NCBI RefSeq assembly: GCF_001096185.1
Contig: NZ_CRPU01000005.1
Location: 1-64,000, forward strand
Direction: 5' to 3'
Length of the DNA: 64,000 nucleotides
DNA from: Streptococcus pneumoniae
GTDB lineage: Bacteria; Bacillota; Bacilli; Lactobacillales; Streptococcaceae
Part shown: in pieces, positions 48,668-57,926 of the stretch
How positions within the stretch are numbered: position 1 is the stretch's first letter
How the letters are laid out: the number at the start of each line of letters is the position of its first letter
Notes under the pieces: generated by a model
The model's database searches: none
What the model saw: the letters and a program-made list of their open reading frames with translations, nothing else
Told to the model about the DNA's origin: nothing
Made by a program: the position numbers and the translations under genes

Positions 48668-49927
48668 TGGTGGAATTAAGTGTGAGACGTTTGAGTTAGA
48701 AATGAGCTCTACTATGACAAAACATAAACACCTTACCCTTTCAGACCGTAATGATATCCAACTAGGCTTAGAGCGCGGTGAAACCTTCAAAGCTATCGGG
48801 CAACTTATTCTAAAAGACCCGACCACTGTTTCTAAAGAAGTCAAGCGAAACAAACAAGTCCGAGAGTCTACATGCCATAACTTTCCTTGCCCTCTACTCG
48901 ACAAAGCTCCCTTTGTCTGCAACGGCTGCCCTAAAAGAAGACAGAATTGTGGCTATAAGAAGATCTTCTACCTAGCTAAGCAAGCTCAAAAGCAGTACGA
49001 ACAAACTCTTGTTGAAGCTCGTGAAGGAACTCCTCTCAATTCCAAGACCTTCTGGGACATGGACAAAGTCATTTCTGATGGGGTTAAAAAGGGACAACAC
49101 ATCTATCATATCCTCAAAACTCACAATCTTGATGTCAGCTCCTCAACCGTCTATCGACACATCCGAAAAGGATACCTATCTATCGCTCCTATTGACCTAG
49201 CCAGAGCCGTTAAATTCAAAGAAAGAAGAAAAAGTAATCTCCCCTCCATTCCTAAAGAAGCTAAAAAAGGCCGTTCCTATGAGGATTTCCAAAACTATTT
49301 AGCACTGTATCAACTAGACTCTTGGCTAGAAATGGATACAGTTCTGGGTAGAATGGGAGGTAAAGTCCTACTCACCTTCAATCTCTCTTTCTGTAACTTT
49401 ATCTTCGCTAGACTGCTGGATAATAAAACTGCCCTTGAGGTTACCAAACACCTCTATGATATCAAGAACACTCTTCACCAAGCGGACAAAGATTTCTGTC
49501 AACTCTTTCCTGTCATCCTCACAGATAATGGTGGAGAGTTTGCCAGGGTCGATGATATCGAAATGGATGTTCGAGGAGAGAGTAAACTCTTCTTTTGTGA
49601 CCCTAATCGCTCTGACCAGAAAGGGAGAATTGAGAAAAATCACACGCTGATTCGCGACATTCTACCCAAAGGAACTTCTTTTGATAACTTAACTCAAGAG
49701 GATATCAATCTCGTCTGTTCGCATGTCAACAGTGTCAAACGGGCTGCTTTGAATGGAAAGTCAGCCTATGAACTTTTTGCCTTTACTTATGGAGAAGAGA
49801 TTCCTAAGCTTCTAGGTATTTCTAAAATACCTGCAGAAGACGTCTGTCAGTCGTCTAAATTACTCCAACATAAGTTCTAAAAATTAACCTTTAACCACAT
49901 TCAAACGTCTCACACTAACTTCCACCA
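48668..49927 (+). mobile_element. IS30-family insertion sequence
   Basis: About 1.26 kb. Terminal inverted repeats of 27 bp at 48668-48694 and 49901-49927 differ at 2 positions (core GTGTGAGACGTTTGA identical). TA flanks both ends and could be a 2-bp target duplication. It carries one transposase. Inserted between the ptsG promoter (102 bp away) and the ftsX region; no gene is visibly broken. Confidence 0.9.
48702..49880 (+). CDS. IS30-family transposase
   Basis: 392-residue DDE transposase, full length. N-terminal helix-turn-helix HLTLSDRNDIQLGLERG and second motif TTVSKEVKRN; zinc-like Cys cluster (CNGCPKRRQNC); catalytic Asp in LEMDTVLGRMGG, Asp in ILTDNGGEFA, Glu in RIEKNHTLIR. ATG 48714 is a second possible start. 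Intact, so the element may be active. Confidence 0.93.
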   Translation: MSSTMTKHKHLTLSDRNDIQLGLERGETFKAIGQLILKDPTTVSKEVKRNKQVRESTCHNFPCPLLDKAPFVCNGCPKRRQNCGYKKIFYLAKQAQKQYEQTLVEAREGTPLNSKTFWDMDKVISDGVKKGQHIYHILKTHNLDVSSSTVYRHIRKGYLSIAPIDLARAVKFKERRKSNLPSIPKEAKKGRSYEDFQNYLALYQLDSWLEMDTVLGRMGGKVLLTFNLSFCNFIFARLLDNKTALEVTKHLYDIKNTLHQADKDFCQLFPVILTDNGGEFARVDDIEMDVRGESKLFFCDPNRSDQKGRIEKNHTLIRDILPKGTSFDNLTQEDINLVCSHVNSVKRAALNGKSAYELFAFTYGEEIPKLLGISKIPAEDVCQSSKLLQHKF

Positions 49928-50210
49928 TAGCGGAACTTAATCTGAAACGCTTTCAGATGAGGGGATTTTGTGCGCTCTTTTTTTCTATTCATTTTGGCTA
50001 CAAAAGCAATAAAATCAAGCCTTAGTAAAACCAGTGGAACTCACCCTGACACGGATTTCCACTGGTTTTTAGGATTTTTATCAGACTAACTTCCACTTGG
50101 ATTAGCAGTGGAACTTAGTTTGGGAATTTAGCCTTTTTTCAAAAATTTTCTCGGTGCCAAATTTCAAGTTTAAGTTAGCCATCGAGAAGTCTTCTCTGAG
50201 CGACTTCTTT
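49928..50210. repeat. Cluster of short inverted repeats beside the IS30 element
   Basis: No gene. The motif (A/C)GTGGAA(C/A)TTAGT recurs: 48640-48651 left of the IS, in both IS ends, near 49930, and as the inverted pair at 50084-50118. A separate hairpin has 12-bp arms at 50027-50038 and 50058-50069 (AAAACCAGTGGA). They look like relics of related IS ends or small MITEs. Confidence 0.5.
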
Positions 50211-50348
50211 ATACTCTTCAAACCACGTCAGCGTCGTCTTACCGTATATATGTGACTGACTTCGTCAGTCTTATCTACAACCTCAAAACAGTATTTTGAG
50301 CATCCTGTGGCGAGCTACCTAGTTTGCTCTTTGATTTTCATTGAGTAT
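50211..50348 (+). repeat. BOX element, boxA truncated
   Basis: As the others but boxA lacks about 12 bp after ATACTCTTC; ends TTGATTTTCATTGAGTAT. Confidence 0.85.
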
Positions 50349-50383
50349 TAGAAGTTCCTTTTCTAAAATTTTTGTAGCAAAAA

Positions 50384-50403
50384 AGGAGATTTTACAACCT
50401 CCT
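50384..50403 (-). terminator. Terminator after ftsX
   Basis: AGGAG/CTCCT stem, T6 on the minus strand. Confidence 0.6.
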
Positions 50404-50423
50404 CATAAAAATAATTATTTTAC

Positions 50424-51350
50424 CTAAATCTTCAAGAATCGGCGCATGGAAATTCCTGACCCCAGTGAACCAATAAAAATTCCAATCACAAATAGTAGGG
50501 CAATCATCAACGGACTAAATAAATCTGGACTAATCATGGATAGATTTTGCCCTACCAACGATTTGTTGACAGATTGGTAAACCATTTGATAAACAATAAA
50601 GACCAAAACAGATGGTGCGATAGCTCCCAATAAACCGATAAAGGCTCCTTCTAACAAGAACGGTCCACGAATATAACTGTTTTTAGCTCCGACCAAGCGC
50701 ATGATTTGAATTTCGCGACTGCGGGAAATAATGGTAATACGAATGGTATTTGAAATCAAGAAAACTGCGACAAAAATTAACAAAGCAGCAATCCCTAGTC
50801 CCCAAACACGGATAAATGAAGCTAACTTGAAGAGTCTTTCTGTATTGGCACCGCCGTCTTGAACCTCAGAGACACCTTCAATTTTTTTAGCATCTTCGGC
50901 TATAGTTTTTACATCATTTGGAGTGTTTGCCTCTACAATATAGGCATCATAGAGAGGATTGGCATCTCCTTCAAAGATTTTCCAGTTATCTCCCATTGTC
51001 TCGGTTAATTTTTCATATTGTTCTTCTTTACTTGAAAAGGTAACACTCTTAACCGTAGACATGTTCTTCAAAGAATCATATACCTTGTGGTAGTCATTAT
51101 TTGTAACAGTTTGACCTTCTTTTTCAATTGTCTGACTGTTATCTTCCACATCCTTTCGGATATAAACTACTACACGGACATTATTTTCAATATCTGTAGC
51201 TAGTTTCGCTGTATTGAAAATAACAGAAGCAAATATTGCCACCAAGGTCAAAGTAATCATGACTGAACTGACAGCAGCTACTGTCATCCAACCATTTCGT
51301 TTCAAACTTTTTAAGGCTTCAAATAAATGGCGAAAAAATCTACTAATCAT
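50424..51350 (-). CDS. ftsX: Cell-division ABC transporter permease FtsX
   Basis: 308 residues from ATG 51350; the longer frame to 51413 has no support. Short cytoplasmic start (MISRFFRHLFEALKSLKRNGWM), span 1 near 22-45, an extracellular loop to about 170 that in pneumococcus activates the PcsB hydrolase, then three spans. Overlaps ftsE by 8 bases. Essential for septal wall hydrolysis. Confidence 0.95.
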   Translation of the reverse strand: MISRFFRHLFEALKSLKRNGWMTVAAVSSVMITLTLVAIFASVIFNTAKLATDIENNVRVVVYIRKDVEDNSQTIEKEGQTVTNNDYHKVYDSLKNMSTVKSVTFSSKEEQYEKLTETMGDNWKIFEGDANPLYDAYIVEANTPNDVKTIAEDAKKIEGVSEVQDGGANTERLFKLASFIRVWGLGIAALLIFVAVFLISNTIRITIISRSREIQIMRLVGAKNSYIRGPFLLEGAFIGLLGAIAPSVLVFIVYQMVYQSVNKSLVGQNLSMISPDLFSPLMIALLFVIGIFIGSLGSGISMRRFLKI

Positions 51351-52035
51351 CGTATCCATACTCTCCTTTTGATTCGTCACGAACGACACGGCCATTTTCA
51401 ATGGCAATGACACGGTGGCGCAAGGTATTTACAATCTGGCTATTATGAGTCGCCATCAAAATAGTTGTCCCTTGTAGGTTAATCCGTTCCAAGAGATTCA
51501 TAATTTCCCATGAATTATCCGGATCCAGATTTCCTGTTGGTTCATCGGCTATCAATACTTTGGGATTATTTACAATGGCACGCGCAATCGCAATCCGCTG
51601 TTGCTCCCCACCTGAGAGCTCATTTGGGAAAGAACGAACCTTGTGCTTCAAGCCAACCAAGTCTAAAACTTCCATCACACGTTTTTTGATATTACGGCGA
51701 TTTTCCCCGATTACTTCCATAGCGTAAGCAATATTTTCATAGACAGTTTTCTTTGGCAAGAGTTTATAATCCTGGAAGACAACCCCAACACTACGACGTA
51801 GAAGGGGGACGTCTTTCTTTTTGATCTTAACCAGATTAAAACCAGCAACTGATAGGCTTCCTTTATCGATTTTTACTTCACGATATAGAGAACGAATGAA
51901 GGTTGACTTCCCTGCTCCTGAAGGTCCTACAATGTAAGCAAATTCTCCCGGTTGAACGCTGACCGAAACACCGCGTAGAGCAGTCGTTCCATTGTCGTAT
52001 TTTTTGACGACATCTCTCATTTCAATAATTGACAT
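51343..52035 (-). CDS. ftsE: Cell-division ATP-binding protein FtsE
   Basis: 230-residue ABC ATPase: GPSGAGKST, LSGGEQQRIAIARAI, VLIADEPTGNLD, ATHNS. Powers FtsX conformational signalling, not transport. prfB lies 17 bases upstream, so prfB-ftsE-ftsX form one unit. Confidence 0.96.
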   Translation of the reverse strand: MSIIEMRDVVKKYDNGTTALRGVSVSVQPGEFAYIVGPSGAGKSTFIRSLYREVKIDKGSLSVAGFNLVKIKKKDVPLLRRSVGVVFQDYKLLPKKTVYENIAYAMEVIGENRRNIKKRVMEVLDLVGLKHKVRSFPNELSGGEQQRIAIARAIVNNPKVLIADEPTGNLDPDNSWEIMNLLERINLQGTTILMATHNSQIVNTLRHRVIAIENGRVVRDESKGEYGYDD

Positions 52036-52052
52036 GTGACTTCCTTTCTATC

Positions 52053-53148
52053 TTAGCTGATACGCCACTTGAGATAGGCATCAATAAAACCATCTAGGTC
52101 TCCATCCATAACCTTATCTACTTGTGCAACTTCAAAGCTAGTTCGGTGATCTTTTACCATAGTATATGGCGTGAAAACATAAGAACGGATTTGGCTTCCC
52201 CATGTGATTTCCTTTTTCTCACCTTTGAGAGAATCTACCTCCGCAGCCTTCTTCTCTTGCTCCATTTGATAGAGCTTAGCCTGCAACATCTTCATGGCAC
52301 GATCTCTATTTCCATATTGGGTACGATCCACTGTTGATTGAACAACAGTCCCAGTTGGAATGTGGGTTAAACGTACACCTGTTGAAACCTTATTGACGTT
52401 TTGTCCACCGGCACCACCTGAACGGAAGGTATCCATCTTGATATCATCTTCACGGATTTCCACTTCAATAGTATCATCCAATTCTGGCATCACTTCTACA
52501 GATGTGAAAGAGGTATGGCGACGTTTGGCAGAGTCAAATGGTGAAATACGGACCAAACGATGAACACCCATTTCTGACTTGAGAAGGCCATAGGCATTAG
52601 GTCCTTCAAATGATAAGGTTACTGACTTGATACCAGCTTCATCTCCTGCTTGGTAATCCAATACTTCCACTTTAAAGCCTTTAGCATTACCATAACGAGT
52701 ATACATACGAAGCAACATATCGCCCCAGTCCTGCGCCTCAGTACCACCAGAACCTGGATGGATTTCCAAGATGGCATTGTTGTGGTCATAAGGTTCTGAC
52801 AAGAGTAGAGTCATCTCATAGCTGGTCATCATCTTATCAAGTTCGGCTAACTGCTCTACCAGTTCTTCTTGAACCGACTCGTCTTCTGCTAAAAAGTCCA
52901 ATAAAATTTCGACTTCATCCTGCAACTCTTCCATTTTGTGGAAGGTGTTATAGGTATTTTTTAATTCATTTAATTCTTGCGACGTTTTTTGGGCCGCAAT
53001 ATTATCATTCCAAAAATCAGGTTCTGTCATCTTGTTTTCCAAGATGGCAATCTCTTCCTCTAGCCCTTCGAGGTCAAAGAGACCCCCTGAAAGAAGCTAA
53101 TTTTTCACGATTTGCGTCAATTTTTTGACGGATTACTGAAATGTCCAT
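52053..53148 (-). CDS. prfB: Peptide chain release factor 2, with programmed +1 frameshift
   Basis: Recognises UGA and UAA. The 24-codon start [24 protein letters not shown] is followed by CTT-TGA-C; the TGA (53076-53074) is bypassed by +1 slippage, aided by an AGGGGG internal SD, exactly the known autoregulation. The product is 364 residues with SPF tripeptide ([12 protein letters not shown]) and GGQ ([10 protein letters not shown]). AAGGAG precedes ATG 53148. Confidence 0.97.
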
Positions 53149-53250
53149 AAATACTCCTTTTTTACATCATTTCATTATAGCATATTTTATCATTTCTTTC
53201 CATCTTTTGCTATAATCCCTTTTTTATGAAAAAAGAAGCTATAAAAAAAA

Positions 53251-53266
53251 GAAGCCTTTGGGCTTC
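53251..53266 (-). terminator. Terminator after the CBS-domain gene
   Basis: GAAGCC TTTG GGCTTC, T8 on the minus strand. Confidence 0.85.
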
Positions 53267-53271
53267 CCTTC

Positions 53272-53928
53272 TTACAAGACTTTTGCTGAAGTGCGAGTGA
53301 TTTCTTCCACTTGAATACCATTTGCTTCAAATTTTTCTTTCAAGGCTGGTAAATCAATTGATCCATCGATTTGCACTTCGATAATGACCTTACCATCCTT
53401 ACGCGGAATATTGACTGTATGGGAGATATTCAAATTTTCTTCAACGATTAGAGAAACAATCTTACCAAGAACGCCAACTTCATCTTCTGTAACAAAGCGC
53501 ACACGAATTCCTTCTTCTCCATAACCAGCAATTTCAAGAAAGGCTTGGAAAACGTCACGGTCCGTAATAACTCCGTATACTTGATGATTATCTACGACAG
53601 GAAGAATACCAATCTTGTTTTTCAACATTAGATAAGTTGCATCCTCTAGACTCGCATAGCCTGAAACAGTGACAACATCGCGAATCATGACATCTTTTAC
53701 TTTTGTCTTATTTAGAAGATAATTCATCTCATAGATAGAAAGACTGGTTGCTTTGGATGGACTAGCTTGGGCAATGGTTCCCTCAGTTACCAAACCAACC
53801 AATTGATCATTTTCGATAACAGGCAAGCGGTGCAAGCCTTGCTCTCTCATCAAATCTGCTGCATGAGATACTGTTGTATCTGGACTAATATAAACTACCT
53901 TGCGGGTCATAAAATCTTTAACTGCCAT
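53272..53928 (-). CDS. CBS-pair plus ACT domain protein (AcuB-like)
   Basis: 218 residues: two CBS motifs (MTRKVVYISPDTTVSHAADL to about 60, KVKDVMIRDVVTV to about 130), then an ACT-like tail (VGVLGKIVSLIVEENLNISH). Such proteins sense adenosyl nucleotides and an amino acid. It lies below the liv operon, which would fit sensing of amino-acid state, but no target is known. Own promoter presumed in 53929-54035. Confidence 0.85.
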   Translation of the reverse strand: MAVKDFMTRKVVYISPDTTVSHAADLMREQGLHRLPVIENDQLVGLVTEGTIAQASPSKATSLSIYEMNYLLNKTKVKDVMIRDVVTVSGYASLEDATYLMLKNKIGILPVVDNHQVYGVITDRDVFQAFLEIAGYGEEGIRVRFVTEDEVGVLGKIVSLIVEENLNISHTVNIPRKDGKVIIEVQIDGSIDLPALKEKFEANGIQVEEITRTSAKVL

Positions 53929-54035
53929 GAGACTTCTCCTTTTCTATTCTTATCCCTATTATACAATCTTTTTGTAAATCTATCAAACGCTTACATTTCT
54001 TTTTTCAAAATTCAGAAAAGTATGAATAAGCTAGC

Positions 54036-54060
54036 AAAAAGAGCTCTATGATCGAGCTCT
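54036..54060 (-). terminator. Terminator of the liv operon
   Basis: AGAGCTC (54040-54046) and GAGCTCT (54054-54060), then T5. A second hairpin (54063-54088, GAATGAAAG/CTTTCATTC) precedes it in the transcript. It places the 54132-54510 array inside the liv 3' UTR. Confidence 0.7.
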
Positions 54061-54131
54061 GTGAATGAAAGAAAGATACCTTTCATTCGATGTTTTCAAT
54101 TATCAGAAATTAAACTTTCAATGTAGATGCA

Positions 54132-54510
54132 GATTGCTTCGCAATCTCTATCCACCGACTAAAAAGGTCCCTCGGACTATATTGATGATTACTTCGCAAT
54201 CTCTATCTGCCGACTAAAACAATCCAGTGGATAAGATAATTGCTTCGCAATCTCCATCTGCCGACTAAAAAGGTCCCCCGGACTATAATGATGATTACTT
54301 CGTAATCTTCATCTGCAACCTAAACTAGTCTCCCAGACTATGCGAAGATTGCTTACGCAATCTTCATCCACCGACTAAAAAGGTCCCTCGGACTATATTG
54401 ATGATTACTTCGTAATCTTCATCTGCAACCTAAACTAGTCTCCCAGACTATGCGAAGATTGCTTCGCAATCTTCATCTGCCGACTAAAACAATCCACTGG
54501 ATTGTTTTAG
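54132..54510 (-). repeat. Seven-unit array of paired hairpins in the liv 3' UTR
   Basis: Units start at 54132, 54187, 54238, 54293, 54347, 54403 and 54457 (period 51-56 bp). Each holds a first hairpin ATTGC-TTC-GCAAT or ATTAC-TTC-GTAAT, a linker (A/T)C(T/C)GCCGACTAAA, and a second hairpin of one of three kinds: GGTCC/GGACT, TAGTCT/AGACTA, ATCC/GGAT. Stems stay paired while bases differ. Units 4-5 and 6-7 form a 110-bp higher-order repeat. Unit 7's second stem (12 bp) contains the livF stop. Not a BOX, RUP or CRISPR. Confidence 0.8.
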
Positions 54511-55217
54511 CCACCTAGATATGCTTTTCTGACTTCTTCTGATGAGGCGAGTTCTTTTCCTGTTCCGGATAGGACGATTTTTCCTGTTTCCAGTACATAT
54601 CCTCGATCAGAGATTGCGAGTGCTTTATTAGCGTTTTGTTCAATCAAGAGGACGGTTGTTCCTTGCTTCTGGATATCTTGAATGATATCAAAAATTTCTT
54701 GGATAAAGATTGGTGCAAGTCCCATTGATGGTTCATCTAAAAGAAGAAGTTTTGGTGTTGACATGAGGGCGCGTCCCATGGCAAGCATTTGTTGTTCCCC
54801 CCCTGAAAGAGTGGCTGCATCTTGGTTCTTGCGTTCTTCAAGACGTGGAAAGCGTGAGAAAACCTTCTTCAAGTTAGCTTGATTTTCTTCACGGTTTTTC
54901 TTCAAGAAAGCACCCATTTCAAGATTTTCCATAACAGTCAAACCAGGAAAAACGTGGCGTCCTTCTGGAACTTGTGAAAGCCCACCAGCTACGATTTTTT
55001 GAGCTGGCATTTTTTGGATTTCTTGACCTAAAAATTCAATCTTTCCTGAACTTGGTCGAACCAAACCAGACAAGGTACGGAGAATGGTTGTCTTACCTGC
55101 ACCATTGGCACCGATAAGGGAAACAACTTCTCCTTCATTCACTTCAAAGCTTACATCACGGACTGCTTGAATCATACCGTAATGCACAGAAAGATTATCA
55201 ACTTTTAACATAGACAT
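54507..55217 (-). CDS. livF: Branched-chain amino acid ABC transporter ATPase LivF
   Basis: 236 residues: GANGAGKTT, LSGGEQQMLAMGRAL, LLLDEPSMGLAP. One of two ATPases of the Leu/Ile/Val importer. It starts within the last base of livG. GGAGGTGAAG is the ribosome site. Its stop codon lies in the stem of the first 3' hairpin. Confidence 0.95.
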   Translation of the reverse strand: MSMLKVDNLSVHYGMIQAVRDVSFEVNEGEVVSLIGANGAGKTTILRTLSGLVRPSSGKIEFLGQEIQKMPAQKIVAGGLSQVPEGRHVFPGLTVMENLEMGAFLKKNREENQANLKKVFSRFPRLEERKNQDAATLSGGEQQMLAMGRALMSTPKLLLLDEPSMGLAPIFIQEIFDIIQDIQKQGTTVLLIEQNANKALAISDRGYVLETGKIVLSGTGKELASSEEVRKAYLGG

Positions 55218-55981
55218 TAGGCTTCACCTCCTAGATAAGCTTCGATAACGCGTTTATTGGTCTTAATTTCGTCAGGAGTTCCTTGAGCAATTAAACGACC
55301 GTATTCAAGTACGTAGATACGTTCTGTTACTTCCATGACCAGATTCATATCGTGTTCAATCAGCATGATCGTAATCTTAAATTCATCTTTGATACGACGA
55401 ATTAACTCAGTCAATTCTGCCGTTTCCTGCGGGTTCATACCTGCTGCTGGTTCATCTAAAAAGAGAATTTTAGGTTCCGTAGCAAGGGCACGAACAATTT
55501 CCAAACGACGTTGTTGTCCGTAGGCAAGATTTTTAGCGAAAGTTTCTGCATCACCATCCAAATCAAAGATTTTCAGCAATTCCAAGGCTTTAGCCTTTAA
55601 TTCTTTTTCACTCTTGTAAAAAGCTGGTAAGCGTAAGAAACTAGCAAAAACATGTTGTTTGTGATGGTTGCCAAAAGCAATCAAAACATTGTCCAAAACT
55701 GTTAAATCTTTAAAGAGACGAATATTTTGGAAAGTACGTCCAAGTCCCAAAGAGGCAATCTTATAAGGTGACTTTCCATTCAAAAGGTGACCATCTAGGG
55801 TTACTGTTCCCTCGCTTGGTTCATAAACACCGGTCAAAAGGTTGAAAAGGGTGGTTTTCCCAGCTCCGTTTGGACCGATTAGTCCAACCAGTTCCCCTTC
55901 GTTCAATTCAAGAGTCACATCTCCAACAGCTGTTAGACCGCCAAAATGTTTGGTTAACTGTTTTACTTCAAGTAATGCCAT
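55217..55981 (-). CDS. livG: Branched-chain amino acid ABC transporter ATPase LivG
   Basis: 254 residues: GPNGAGKTT, Q-loop RTFQNIRLF, AYGQQRRLEIVRAL (variant signature), ILFLDEPAAGMNP, EHDM. Typical long LivG insertion. Overlaps livM by one base. Confidence 0.95.
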   Translation of the reverse strand: MALLEVKQLTKHFGGLTAVGDVTLELNEGELVGLIGPNGAGKTTLFNLLTGVYEPSEGTVTLDGHLLNGKSPYKIASLGLGRTFQNIRLFKDLTVLDNVLIAFGNHHKQHVFASFLRLPAFYKSEKELKAKALELLKIFDLDGDAETFAKNLAYGQQRRLEIVRALATEPKILFLDEPAAGMNPQETAELTELIRRIKDEFKITIMLIEHDMNLVMEVTERIYVLEYGRLIAQGTPDEIKTNKRVIEAYLGGEA

Positions 55982-56937
55982 TAGTTTTGTTCCTCCTTCT
56001 TAGATTTTTTAAAGAAACGTGATAGGCTCAATTCCCATGTTCCAAGAAGTCCACCTGGTCTGAAAATCATTACCAATACCAAGGCCAAAGCGTAGATAAT
56101 CATACGAACGCTAGCAACATCTTGGAGAAGCATATTCAAAATTCCAAGGACAATAGCTGAAACGATTGCACCTGTAATGGAACCAAGTCCACCAAATACA
56201 ACAATAATCAAAACGTTGATTGAGTTGATGAAAGTGTAATCTTTCGGTACAACTGAACCGATAAATCCTGCCTGAAGTGACCCTGCAATACTTGCAGTAA
56301 TGGCACCAAAGACAAAAGCGATAATTTTAATTTTAGTCGTATTAACCCCAACTGACTCAGCAGCAATTTCATCCTCACGAACGGAGAGAGTTGAACGACC
56401 AATTGGACTACGCAAAAAGTTCAAGGTTGCAATGGTTGTAATCACGACAAAGAAGTAAACCATTTGCCAAGTTGTAAAGTTAGGAATTCCCAAGATACCT
56501 GCTGCACCATTTGTAAGGCTTCCGCCATTGATGATAAAGATACGGATAATTTCAGAAACACCTAGAGTCGCTACCGCAAGATAGTCGCCCTTCAAACGCA
56601 AGGTTGGAATTCCGACAAGTAAGGCAACTGCTCCTGAAAGCAAAGCTCCTACAAGCATAGCTCCAAAGAAGGCACCGTAGGTTGGTGATTTAGAACCAAT
56701 AATAGCTGCGGCATAGGCACCAATCGCCATGAAACCAGCATGACCAAGTGAAAATTGTCCTGAAAAACCAACGATTAAGTTGAGACCAACAGCCAGAATA
56801 ATATTAATTCCGATTTGTTGTAAAATCTGTACATAGAATAGATTAAGTACTCCGACTGAAACCAATACACTAATCAAGCCATAGCCAGCTAACAAAAGGA
56901 GTAACCATAGAATATTAACTTTTAAATTTTCCTTCAT
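55981..56937 (-). CDS. livM: Branched-chain amino acid ABC transporter permease LivM
   Basis: 318 residues, about 9-10 spans; GFSGQFSLGHAGFMAIGAY and PTLRLKGDYLAVATLG are the LivM signatures. Pairs with LivH to form the channel. Confidence 0.95.
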   Translation of the reverse strand: MKENLKVNILWLLLLLAGYGLISVLVSVGVLNLFYVQILQQIGINIILAVGLNLIVGFSGQFSLGHAGFMAIGAYAAAIIGSKSPTYGAFFGAMLVGALLSGAVALLVGIPTLRLKGDYLAVATLGVSEIIRIFIINGGSLTNGAAGILGIPNFTTWQMVYFFVVITTIATLNFLRSPIGRSTLSVREDEIAAESVGVNTTKIKIIAFVFGAITASIAGSLQAGFIGSVVPKDYTFINSINVLIIVVFGGLGSITGAIVSAIVLGILNMLLQDVASVRMIIYALALVLVMIFRPGGLLGTWELSLSRFFKKSKKEEQN

Positions 56938-56940
56938 CGT

Positions 56941-57810
56941 TTACACCTTCTCTTTCACATTTTTACCAAGGATACCAGCTGGGCGGACAATCAAGATCAA
57001 CAACAAGATTCCATAAACAATGGCATCACGAAAGTCTGACATTCCAAAGGCTGTCGCAAAGGTTTCCAATAGACCAATCACAAAACCACCAAGCGCCGCA
57101 CCAGGAATGATTCCGATACCACCAAGTACTGCGGCAACGAATGACTTAAGACCTGGAGTAACCCCCATCAAAGGCTCAAGAGAGTTATAATAGAGGGCAA
57201 TCAGAACACCAGCCGCACCCGCAAGAGCTGAACCTAAAGCAAAGGTAAAGCTGATAGTACGATTTACATTGATCCCCATCAATTGTGCTGCATCGCTATC
57301 TACGGATACTGCACGCATGGCTTTCCCCATCTTTGTCTTTTGGACAATGACTTGTAACAAAATCATCAAAATCAAGGAAATGGCCAAGATCATTAACTGC
57401 ACATTTGTTAAGCTAATTGGTCCCAAATCATAGCGAACTGTTTGAATCGCTTGAGGAAAGGCACGGGTATTGGCACCAACCAAATAGACCATTCCATACT
57501 CCAATAGGAAAGAAACCCCAATAGCTGTAATCAAAACAGCAATACGAGTGGAGTGGCGCAAAGGTCGGTAAGCAAGGAACTCAATCACGACACCAAGAAT
57601 CGCTGTCGCTAACATCGCTACAATAAGAGCTACAAAGAAATTCATTTGGAAAGAATTAATCAAGAAATAACCGATAAAGGCTCCCATCATATAAATATCA
57701 CCGTGGGCGAAGTTGATGAGCTTGATAATTCCGTAAACCATGGTATATCCTAGGGCTAACAGCGCGTAAACACTACCTAGAATCAAACCATTTACTAGTT
57801 GTTGGAGCAT
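56941..57810 (-). CDS. livH: Branched-chain amino acid ABC transporter permease LivH
   Basis: 289 residues from ATG 57810, chosen because AAAGAG lies 8 bases upstream; GTG 57819 is the alternative. About eight spans; LINFAHGDIYMMGAFIGYF and VLGGIGIIPGAALGGFVIG are diagnostic. Four bases above livM. Confidence 0.94.
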   Translation of the reverse strand: MLQQLVNGLILGSVYALLALGYTMVYGIIKLINFAHGDIYMMGAFIGYFLINSFQMNFFVALIVAMLATAILGVVIEFLAYRPLRHSTRIAVLITAIGVSFLLEYGMVYLVGANTRAFPQAIQTVRYDLGPISLTNVQLMILAISLILMILLQVIVQKTKMGKAMRAVSVDSDAAQLMGINVNRTISFTFALGSALAGAAGVLIALYYNSLEPLMGVTPGLKSFVAAVLGGIGIIPGAALGGFVIGLLETFATAFGMSDFRDAIVYGILLLILIVRPAGILGKNVKEKV

Positions 57811-57877
57811 AAGATTCACTCTTTCTATTTATAATTCCGAGGGTTTCCCCTCACTTTTTGATAGGTTCTTAAACACC

Positions 57878-57914
57878 GAAACAGGGAGTGAGTCAGAGGC
57901 TCATTCCCTATTTC
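57878..57914 (-). terminator. Stem-loop between livJ and livH
   Basis: 15-nt arms with two mismatches (GAAACAGGGAGTGAG against CTCATTCCCTATTTC) with a weak U-tail. More likely to give partial termination or protect livJ mRNA, raising binding protein over permease, than a full stop. Confidence 0.6.
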
Positions 57915-57926
57915 AACATTTTTCTA

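Noticed and set aside
53767-54051. 94-residue + strand ORF opposite the CBS gene
   Set aside because: Shadow frame with no ribosome site and low-complexity hydrophobic content.
54132-54510. CRISPR array
   Set aside because: There are no unique spacers; units are contiguous near-identical repeats that form hairpins, and no cas genes are present.
54132-54510. BOX or RUP element
   Set aside because: No boxA/B/C sequence and no RUP-like ends; the unit length (51-56 bp) and sequence differ.
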